DNA from: BOG-908 sp965198855
GTDB taxonomy: Bacteria; Pseudomonadota; Alphaproteobacteria; Acetobacterales; Acetobacteraceae
Direction: 5' to 3'
Length of the DNA stretch: 64,000 nt
Assembly (NCBI GenBank): GCA_965198855.1
Contig: CBDAPZ010000001.1
Location: forward strand, 2,356,001 to 2,420,000
Positions 1 through 6,268 of the stretch are shown piece after piece. How positions within the stretch are numbered: position 1 is the stretch's first letter; the number at the start of each line of letters is the position of its first letter. Under the pieces are notes generated by a model. The model was given only the letters and a program-made list of their open reading frames with translations. It made no database searches and was not told the origin of the DNA. The position numbers and the translations under genes are program-made.

Positions 1-58
1 TACGGAAAATACCGCGGCTATGGTGACATCTTCAAGCGTGGTGGAGAGGCTTTTGTTC

Positions 59-1183
59 ATGGCGGCCGATCTGCGCCAAACGGTGCTGGCGTTTCTGTCA
101 AAGCGTGCCGTAGTGGCGCTCATGGCACTTGCACCGGTCGCACTGGCAGCCCGGCCCGATGCCGCACAGGCGCAAATCGGCTCGGCACGCTACAGCTCCA
201 TCGTGGTCGATAACAGCACCGGCCGCGTCATCGAGGCTGCCAATGCCGACGCGTTGCGCTACCCGGCGAGCCTGACCAAACTCATGACACTCTATATGGC
301 CTTCGAGGCGCTGCGTGATCATCGCATCACGCTCGGGCAGCCCGTGCCGGTCTCCGGCCACGCTGCCTCGATGGAGCCTTCAAAGCTCGGCCTGGTGCCC
401 GGCAGCTATTTCACCGTCAGCGACGCCATTCTTGGCATCGTGACCAAATCTGCCAATGATGCCGCCTGCGCCCTCGGCGAATTGCTGGGAGGCGATGAAG
501 ACCGGTTTGCGCAGATGATGACCCAGCGCGCCCGCGCTTTGGGCATGACGCAATCGACCTTCCGCAACGCCTCCGGACTGCCCGATCTCGCACAAACCAC
601 CACGGCGCGCGACCTCGCTTTGCTGGCGCACCACCTGATCCAGGATTTTCCGGAAGACTATCATTATTTCAGCGAGCCGGTCTTCTACTACCACGGCCGT
701 CCGATCCCGAACCACGACCACATGCTTGTCTCCTATGATGGCGCGGACGGCCTGAAGACTGGCTATACGGTGCTGTCGGGACATAATTTGGTCACCTCCG
801 CACTGCGCGGGCCAGTGCGGCTGATCGGCGTGGTCATGGGTGCCGGCTCAAACGGTGAGCGCGACCTGCACATGGCGAACCTGCTTGATGACGGATTCGA
901 ACAGCTCGGCGTTCCCGTCGTGCATCACCAAGCGCCGCGCGTGCGCATGCCGGTGCTGCTCGCCAGTGCCGATGTGACCACCTTGTCTATGGCGAGCCTG
1001 CGCGAGACGGTGTCACACGCGCAGAAACATGCGCATGGAAGAGCTGTGCATGAAGCGTCGCGGCAGATTGCGCTGGGCACCAGGCTCCGGCCGACCCTGG
1101 CTGTCGCGCATGGGCATGCAACGGTGCACAAGGCTTCGGCGACGACAATAAAGCATGCCGGCAAGACGCGGCGGCGGACTTAA
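59..1183 (+). CDS. D-alanyl-D-alanine carboxypeptidase (PBP5/6-type, S11 family)
   Basis: Periplasmic serine carboxypeptidase that trims the terminal D-Ala from peptidoglycan pentapeptides. All three penicillin-binding motifs are visible: SLTK (Ser71 nucleophile, Lys74), SAN (131-133) and KTG (233-235). The N-terminus is a signal peptide, with a hydrophobic run VVALMALAPVALA before a probable cleavage after AQA. The ATG at 59 is preferred because GGAGAGG lies about 10 nt upstream; an in-frame ATG at 20 lacks a ribosome binding site. The C-terminal 100 residues are Ala/His-rich and lack a clear amphipathic anchor. Stands alone; a terminator-like repeat follows at 1196. The exact paralogue (DacA, DacC, DacF) cannot be told. 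Confidence 0.93.
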   Translation: MAADLRQTVLAFLSKRAVVALMALAPVALAARPDAAQAQIGSARYSSIVVDNSTGRVIEAANADALRYPASLTKLMTLYMAFEALRDHRITLGQPVPVSGHAASMEPSKLGLVPGSYFTVSDAILGIVTKSANDAACALGELLGGDEDRFAQMMTQRARALGMTQSTFRNASGLPDLAQTTTARDLALLAHHLIQDFPEDYHYFSEPVFYYHGRPIPNHDHMLVSYDGADGLKTGYTVLSGHNLVTSALRGPVRLIGVVMGAGSNGERDLHMANLLDDGFEQLGVPVVHHQAPRVRMPVLLASADVTTLSMASLRETVSHAQKHAHGRAVHEASRQIALGTRLRPTLAVAHGHATVHKASATTIKHAGKTRRRT

Positions 1184-1195
1184 GGCAAGGGAAGC

Positions 1196-1240
1196 GGTTC
1201 TTTTTTGAAAAAAGAATCAAAAGACTTTGGTGATGCTGTC
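1196..1240 (+). repeat. Repeat A copy 1 (terminator-like)
   Basis: Near-perfect palindrome TTCTTTTTTGAAAAAAGAA followed by TCAAAAGACTTT and GCTGTCGCGG. It sits 12 nt after the stop codon of the D-Ala carboxypeptidase gene in the same orientation, so it probably works as its intrinsic terminator. Eight further copies occur in the window (24.28, 27.70, 29.38, 37.33, 37.41, 52.11, 57.82 and 57.90 kb). Confidence 0.75.
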
Positions 1241-1287
1241 GCGGTCTTTTGGGTGCCGCGCAGACCTTCGGGTGGGCAGTGCCACCC

Positions 1288-1755
1288 CTATTTCACTTCA
1301 ATTTCCACCACGTCATGCACTTGGCGGCCGCCATGCAGATCGCCGGGAACCACCAGGCGGAGGCTTTTTAGATCCGCCTCGTCGCGGTAGGCCAGGATCA
1401 CGCGCTTGGCTTCGCCCGTCGGATCGATCTCGCCGATCGACAACGCCGCCTCATACCCATCCTTGCCGTGCACCAGCAGCGTGTGACGCAAGAAAGCGTT
1501 CTTGCCGTCCTCGTTCTTCAGCGCTGCCTTTTTCAGCAGGTCAACTACGAGAACACCGGTCCAATTCTTGTGCTCCTCGCCATGCATCGTCTTGAACGAG
1601 GTATCCACCTGCTGAGACGGCATCGCCATGATATCCGCCAGGCTAAAACTCTGCGGATGCAGCACCGCGCCGTCGATCCGCACAGCCTCCGGATCGACGG
1701 CCCAGGCGGCGGAGACGGACAGGCTTAGCGCCAGCGCCGGCAGAAAACAGCGCAT
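1288..1755 (-). CDS. Small exported sulfite-oxidase-fold (molybdopterin-domain) protein, Cys-less
   Basis: 155 aa with a clear signal peptide (hydrophobic, ending SAAWA). The mature part resembles the oxidoreductase molybdopterin-binding domain of the sulfite oxidase/YedY superfamily: start VRIDGAVLHPQSFSLADI, then MPSQQVDTSF, NWTGVLVVDLL and the final RLVVPGDLHGGRQVHDVVEIEV. It is only about half the size of YedY. The single cysteine lies in the signal peptide, so the Cys that ligates molybdenum in that superfamily is absent; it may not bind the cofactor at all. Last gene of a leftward three-gene operon after a Rieske oxygenase and a molbindin (1 nt from the latter). Family fairly sure, function unknown. 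Confidence 0.75.
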   Translation of the reverse strand: MRCFLPALALSLSVSAAWAVDPEAVRIDGAVLHPQSFSLADIMAMPSQQVDTSFKTMHGEEHKNWTGVLVVDLLKKAALKNEDGKNAFLRHTLLVHGKDGYEAALSIGEIDPTGEAKRVILAYRDEADLKSLRLVVPGDLHGGRQVHDVVEIEVK

Positions 1756-1756
1756 C

Positions 1757-1963
1757 CTATTTGCCTACCATCACGTCGGACGCCTTGATGATCGCAGTCG
1801 CCGCATCACCCACCGCGAGCGCCAGATCGTCGATCGACTCGTTGGTGATGGAAGCCGTCACAACGACGCCGCCGGCGATCTCGATGCGCACATGTCCGGT
1901 CGTCTGCCCTTTCTCGACGGCGATGATCCTGCCTGCGAACTGGTTGCGCGCGCTGATCTTCAT
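1757..1963 (-). CDS. mop: Molbindin-type TOBE domain protein (Mop)
   Basis: A 68-residue single TOBE/Mop domain: SARNQFAGRIIAVEKGQTTGHVRIEI, then TASITNESIDDLALAVGDAA and AIIKASDVMVG, which is the whole length of a molbindin. Such proteins bind molybdate oligomerically and act as intracellular molybdate stores or carriers. It overlaps the upstream Rieske oxygenase by four bases (ATGA) and is followed after 1 nt by a sulfite-oxidase-fold protein, so the three are surely cotranscribed. Strand minus, start ATG. Confidence 0.88.
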   Translation of the reverse strand: MKISARNQFAGRIIAVEKGQTTGHVRIEIAGGVVVTASITNESIDDLALAVGDAATAIIKASDVMVGK

Positions 1964-3015
1964 GGCTGCACGCTGCCGTTCCGCGTCAGCAGTCCGCGCA
2001 GTTCGCGGATTGCCGGGAACACTTCCTGGTTCCAGTCCGCACCCTGCGCATCAAACGCCCGCTGCTCCTTCTCGACGATAATGCGGTCCTCGCTGAAAAT
2101 GCGTTCAGTGAACCACACGAGGATCGGCCAAGCCGCGTCCAGCAGCAGCGACAACTTGGCCGGGCGCTGGATGGAGAGCAGCCCGAAGGTGCGGTTGCTG
2201 CGTTGTTCACGGTCCAGCGGAACGTAGACAATCCACAGATCCATCACCGGCAGCTCGCCGCTCGTCCAGATCTTGAGGTTCTGGTACGGATACTCGGTGC
2301 GGATCGTCATCAGGTCTTTGTGGTTGTTCTCGCCGGTCTTGCGGCGCTGGCCGAGAATGGCGGCCTCTGCGAGCGGCTGCTTCCCGCCCGTGCGCCCGAA
2401 GGTGTAGTCGACCTCCATCCAGGTGTCGCCGATCCGCATGCCGCGATGGCGCGGCCGCACCTGGCCCATCTGACGGCGGTGCAGGAACTGATGGTTCATG
2501 TCCGTCAGGTTCTCGTGCATGAACGTGTAGTGGCAGGCCACCTCGCGGCCGAAGCGGCGGGTGCGGTAACGCGGGTCGGCGACCGACCCGAGGGCTGGGA
2601 ACGGCACGGTTTCGGCAAGTGCGGCACTGCCCGGGAACACGAAGATCAGCCCGGCTTCCTCGCGGCACGGATAGGCACGCACGCCATTGGGCAGCTTGCC
2701 TTTGCCGAGATAGGGCACTTCCACGCAGGCGCCGGTATGGTCGTAGGTCCAGCCATGGTAGCAGCAGCGCAAACCGCAGCCTTCGACCACGCCGTCATGC
2801 AGCGGCACCTGTCGATGGGCGCAGCGATCCTCCAGCGCGAACACGGCGCCCTCCTTCGGGCGCACCAGCACGATCGGTTCGCCGGCAAAACGCACGCCGA
2901 TGGCCTTGCCGGGTTTGAGCTCATGTGACCAGGCGAGAGGGTACCAATGATCGGGGTGTGCGCCGACGCGTCTGAGGTCGGGTGGCGGCGCGAGATCGAG
3001 GGAATGGGTGTCCAT
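1960..3015 (-). CDS. Rieske [2Fe-2S] aromatic-ring-hydroxylating oxygenase, alpha subunit
   Basis: 351 aa, the normal size of a single-component-type terminal oxygenase. The Rieske centre is complete: Cys65-x-His67 and Cys84-x2-His87 within RCAHRQVPL and CCYHGW. The C-terminal catalytic domain shows the mononuclear iron region ENLTDMNHQFLH (Asp172, His175, His179). Such enzymes hydroxylate or demethylate an aromatic or cyclic substrate using electrons from a separate reductase; no reductase or ferredoxin gene is present nearby. First gene of a leftward operon with mop and a sulfite-oxidase-fold gene. Substrate cannot be read from the sequence. Confidence 0.88.
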   Translation of the reverse strand: MDTHSLDLAPPPDLRRVGAHPDHWYPLAWSHELKPGKAIGVRFAGEPIVLVRPKEGAVFALEDRCAHRQVPLHDGVVEGCGLRCCYHGWTYDHTGACVEVPYLGKGKLPNGVRAYPCREEAGLIFVFPGSAALAETVPFPALGSVADPRYRTRRFGREVACHYTFMHENLTDMNHQFLHRRQMGQVRPRHRGMRIGDTWMEVDYTFGRTGGKQPLAEAAILGQRRKTGENNHKDLMTIRTEYPYQNLKIWTSGELPVMDLWIVYVPLDREQRSNRTFGLLSIQRPAKLSLLLDAAWPILVWFTERIFSEDRIIVEKEQRAFDAQGADWNQEVFPAIRELRGLLTRNGSVQP

Positions 3016-3125
3016 GTCTGATTTAACGTGGATCAGCGGTTCGGTGGCAACAATAACTCGGCGTGCTCAACATTGTATGCCTCCAGAAAGCACGGCAGCG
3101 TGGCGGGGTCCGCCGCCGTTAAACA

Positions 3126-4625
3126 CTATGGTAACAGCGGGTTATTCCGCTGTAGCCAATTTTTGTCTGGCAGATCCGCGGTCCGCCATCCGCCGCCGAG
3201 CGACTGTATCAACGCCACCGCTTCGGTCAGCCGCGACTCCTCGACGGAAATCTGCGTCTGCTGCGCAGAGAGCAGCGTGTTCTGCGCGGTGATCACGGTG
3301 GTATACACCTGCGTGCCCGCCTCATATTCATTCAACGCGATCTGTGCTGCACGTGTGGCGTCTGCCACGGTGCGCCGATCGACCTCGTCCTCGCGCGCCA
3401 AGACGGTCTCGTTGATCAGCGCATCCTCCACCTGCTGCAGCGCCGACAACACCGTCTGCCGGTAGGTGGCGACGGCGCCATCGTAATTGGCCCGCGCTTC
3501 CCGGACCGCCGCCGTGCGTTCGCCGCCGTTGAAAATGGTCTCGCTAGCCGAGGCGCCAAGCGACCATACACGATTTGCTTTCGAAATGAGAGAGCCAATC
3601 GGGTTGCCTGCATAGCCGAACAGCGCGGTCAGATCGACCGCCGGGTAATAGGCGGCCACAGCCACGCCGATCAGCGCGTTCTCCGCCTTCATCTGGCGTT
3701 CGGCCGAAGAGATGTCGGGCCGGCGTTCCAGCAACTCCGACGGCAGTACGCCCGGGATCGCCGGCACCGGCGGCAAAGTGTTCACAACGCCGACTGCAAG
3801 CGCTGCCGGCGGTTTGCCGATCAGCACGGCAATGGCGTGCTCGTACTGGCCGCGTGCAATGCCGACGTTGATCGCCGAGGCCTCGGCCGCATCCAGCTGG
3901 GTTTGCGCGGTGATCACGTCGGACTGCGCGGAGGTGCCTGCGCCATACTGGTTCTGCGTAATCTCCAACGCATGCTTGTCGTTGGCGACCGTGCTATCCA
4001 GGACACGTTGCAAGGCGTCGGTCGAGCGCAGCTCCATGTAATCCGTGGCCAGCAGCGCCTGTTCGGAGAGTCGCGCATTCGCCAGCGTCGCGGCACTGGC
4101 CTGCGTGTTGGCGACGTCGCTCTCCACCTGGCGCCGAACCTGTCCCCAGACGTCGATCGTCCAGTCCGCCGTGCCTTCGAGACTATATTGCGTGCGCGTC
4201 GTCGATCCGCTGGTGGAGACGCCGGTCGAACCGCTGTTGATCGATCCGGAACCGCTGCTGGAGCGTGTGACACCTGGCGCCACGGAGAGTGTGGGGAATA
4301 GCCCTGCCCGCGCTTCGTCGATCAGCGCGGCAGCGGCACGATAGGCCGCTTCGTCCTCCTTCAGCGTCTGGTTGCCGATATCCACCTGAGCTTCGAGCTG
4401 ATTGAGCAGTGGATCGTTGAAAACGAGCCACCACTGGCCTTTGGGTGCAGCATCCTGCGGCGTCGCCTCTTTCCAGCCCGGCAATTCCTTGAACTGGGTG
4501 GAGATGGCCGCCGGCGGCCGATGATAATCCGGGCCGACCATGCAACCGCCCAGGCTTACGGATATCAGGCTCACCGACACCAGCCAGGCCGCGTTGCGCG
4601 ATATGCCCGCGCGAAAAACCGTCAT
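3126..4625 (-). CDS. NodT-family outer-membrane efflux lipoprotein (RND OMF)
   Basis: TolC-like outer-membrane channel for a tripartite efflux pump. The N-terminus is a lipoprotein signal ending LGGC, followed by MVGPDYHRPP, the hallmark start of NodT/OprM proteins. Two OEP repeats follow, with GWKEATPQ, DWTIDVWGQVRR in the first half and PDISSAERQ and DLTALFGYAGN in the second. Start taken at 4625 (499 aa), placing a 27-residue signal before the lipobox; the frame stays open to ATG 4691. No pump or adaptor gene flanks it, so the partner must be elsewhere. Confidence 0.88.
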   Translation of the reverse strand: MTVFRAGISRNAAWLVSVSLISVSLGGCMVGPDYHRPPAAISTQFKELPGWKEATPQDAAPKGQWWLVFNDPLLNQLEAQVDIGNQTLKEDEAAYRAAAALIDEARAGLFPTLSVAPGVTRSSSGSGSINSGSTGVSTSGSTTRTQYSLEGTADWTIDVWGQVRRQVESDVANTQASAATLANARLSEQALLATDYMELRSTDALQRVLDSTVANDKHALEITQNQYGAGTSAQSDVITAQTQLDAAEASAINVGIARGQYEHAIAVLIGKPPAALAVGVVNTLPPVPAIPGVLPSELLERRPDISSAERQMKAENALIGVAVAAYYPAVDLTALFGYAGNPIGSLISKANRVWSLGASASETIFNGGERTAAVREARANYDGAVATYRQTVLSALQQVEDALINETVLAREDEVDRRTVADATRAAQIALNEYEAGTQVYTTVITAQNTLLSAQQTQISVEESRLTEAVALIQSLGGGWRTADLPDKNWLQRNNPLLP

Positions 4626-4797
4626 TCCTGGCAAAAACTCCGTGGAGCTGCAGAGGGGTATCTGCAGAGGGAACATGCTGCGGCCAGGCATCGTCGCCTG
4701 CTCCGCAAAAAGCGATTGGAACCTAGGGTGTTACAGGTGACGACCGGGCACCACGTTGTAAGCCTGTGTAACTGAATTATCGCAAGGATCGGCGAAG

Positions 4798-5022
4798 ATG
4801 CGTTCTGAATTTGTCCATTCTGCCATAGCTGCGCTTGCCGTCACAGCCCTTGGCGGCTGTACTCCGCCTAGCGAAGCAGCCTTGCAGCACGCCCATGCAT
4901 CGCCGCCACCTTTAGGGCAGGTTGGCATCCTCGCTTCCACCCCGCCGGGCGACAGCAGCATCAACCCGCTGCGCTGCCATATCGACGGCCCGAACACGAT
5001 CTGCAAACGCGACAACGACTGA
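4798..5022 (+). CDS. Small putative lipoprotein, function unknown
   Basis: 74 aa. A short hydrophobic segment AIAALAVTALGGC gives a lipobox with Cys21. The mature part (about 54 aa) is Pro/Ala/His rich and ends with two cysteines in CHIDGPNTICKR, which could form a disulfide. Not recognised as a known family. It is the only open frame in the gap between the efflux gene and the RES toxin gene, and ends 10 nt from the convergent toxin stop codon. Confidence 0.5.
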   Translation: MRSEFVHSAIAALAVTALGGCTPPSEAALQHAHASPPPLGQVGILASTPPGDSSINPLRCHIDGPNTICKRDND

Positions 5023-5032
5023 GGGGTGGCCG

Positions 5033-5743
5033 CTAAACGACGCGAAAAACCTGGTTGGCGCCGGCGTCCCGATAAAAATCCACCCGCACGCCGTCGAAAT
5101 GGTAGTCGAGATGCCGCCCCTGCACTGCCGCGGCTGCGCAATCCGGATAGAAAAGCCCGGCGCACGCGCCGCCCGGGTGGCGCACGCTGGGATAAACGAC
5201 GCCGTCCGAGGCCACCCTACGCAGCGACGCGCCCAATGCCTGCCCTGCCGCATAATCGTCCGGCGCCAGCACGGCGTCATCCGCGGACAGCCCGCGCAGA
5301 TCATGCAGCGACCCATCGACATCCAGCACGATCTCGCGGAACTGCGACGTCCATCCTGGCTTCTGGCCGGTCGCTACCATGAACAAGGCATGGTGGTGCA
5401 TCGTCTCGAACAGGGCCGTCTCGAACGACTCCGCCACATACAACACGCCATAACCGCCGGCGGAAAACCGCGTCGGCCGGTCCAGGCTCACATGGGTGAA
5501 CGGCGCCATCAGATAGGTCGCCCCAGCCCCCCCCACACGGCGCCCGGGTGGCACCAGATCGAGGTTCCCGAGGCTCTCTACCAGCCGAGGGTTCGTCTTT
5601 TGTTCTCCTGACATCAGAAGCGGCCAGTCCGCGGGATCGGCGATATCCTCGAATAAATCGATCGGCGGATGCAGGCTACGGATGATCCGCACCGCACGTT
5701 TCCAGACGACATGGCTCTTTGGCAGCTCCGAAATGGCGCTCAC
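5033..5743 (-). CDS. RES-domain toxin of a RES-Xre toxin-antitoxin pair
   Basis: 236 aa with the RES fold landmarks: FSAGGYGVLYVAES followed by ETALFETMHHHALF, and Arg-, Glu- and Ser-containing segments RPTRFSAGG and DGVVYPSVRHPGG. RES toxins of this type degrade NAD+ (family knowledge). Its ATG overlaps the end of the upstream antitoxin gene by four bases, which makes coupled translation very likely. The toxin looks full length with no frameshift. Transcribed leftward from a promoter region at about 6150-6200. Confidence 0.88.
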   Translation of the reverse strand: MSAISELPKSHVVWKRAVRIIRSLHPPIDLFEDIADPADWPLLMSGEQKTNPRLVESLGNLDLVPPGRRVGGAGATYLMAPFTHVSLDRPTRFSAGGYGVLYVAESFETALFETMHHHALFMVATGQKPGWTSQFREIVLDVDGSLHDLRGLSADDAVLAPDDYAAGQALGASLRRVASDGVVYPSVRHPGGACAGLFYPDCAAAAVQGRHLDYHFDGVRVDFYRDAGANQVFRVV

Positions 5744-6150
5744 CCGCCGCGCTCCGCATCCAGATAGCGCCTCACCCGCATCAGATCGGTCAGATCTCCC
5801 CCCAACATCACCTCAAGCGCCGAGCGGCCGCCGAACACCACGTTCGGCCGCCTGATCCATTCATAAACCCGGTTCGCGTCACGGAAAATCAGGCGCAGCG
5901 CCTTGTGGATGCCGATGAGATTTGACAGCCGGCTCTTCTGGTCCCGCCCGATCCGCCCCAACGCTCCCGTCTTCCAGCGCGCAAAACTGCGCGGCGGCAG
6001 ATCGAGCAAGATCGCCGCCTGCGCATCCCCAAGCCGCCACCGCTCGAACAGCGTGAGACAAGCGCGAAACATCGCAGCTGCCTCCGCATCGGTGATCGGC
6101 GACGGGACGAACGCGTCCGGGGCGGTCACGAGCGACACCAGCTCGGGCAT
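5740..6150 (-). CDS. Xre/MbcA/ParS-type antitoxin
   Basis: 136 aa. The N-terminal half carries a helix-turn-helix-like segment (AAMFRACLTLFERWRLGDAQ, then LDLPPRSFARWK). The C-terminal half holds the toxin-binding region typical of this family: IGIHKALRLIFRDANRVYEW, PNVVFGGRSALEVML, GDLTDLMRVRRYLDAERGG. It neutralises the RES toxin encoded directly downstream and probably represses the operon by binding the inverted repeat just upstream of its start. Confidence 0.88.
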   Translation of the reverse strand: MPELVSLVTAPDAFVPSPITDAEAAAMFRACLTLFERWRLGDAQAAILLDLPPRSFARWKTGALGRIGRDQKSRLSNLIGIHKALRLIFRDANRVYEWIRRPNVVFGGRSALEVMLGGDLTDLMRVRRYLDAERGG

Positions 6151-6164
6151 CTAACCTCCATGCT

Positions 6165-6196
6165 ATATGGCGTAGCATACCAATATAACGCCATAT
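6165..6196. promoter_or_regulatory. Inverted repeat, probable operator of the RES-Xre operon
   Basis: Nine-base arms ATATGGCGT and ACGCCATAT separated by 14 bases, 15 nt upstream of the antitoxin start codon. Position and symmetry fit an autorepression site for the Xre-type antitoxin; a CCATATGG palindrome is embedded in the distal arm. Confidence 0.55.
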
Positions 6197-6220
6197 GGCA
6201 AGCCACCCGATGAAATTGAA

Positions 6221-6255
6221 TGGGGGAGCAGTGCCTGCCCCCACAAACCCCCCGT
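6221..6255. repeat. Repeat B copy 1
   Basis: TGGGGGAGCAGTGCCTGCCC followed by CCACAAACCCCCCG. Nearly the same sequence recurs at 26080 and 36179, with a degenerate copy at 22254. Here it lies between the antitoxin promoter and the end of the beta-helix gene. Confidence 0.7.
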
Positions 6256-6268
6256 TGAGTCTTGATCC

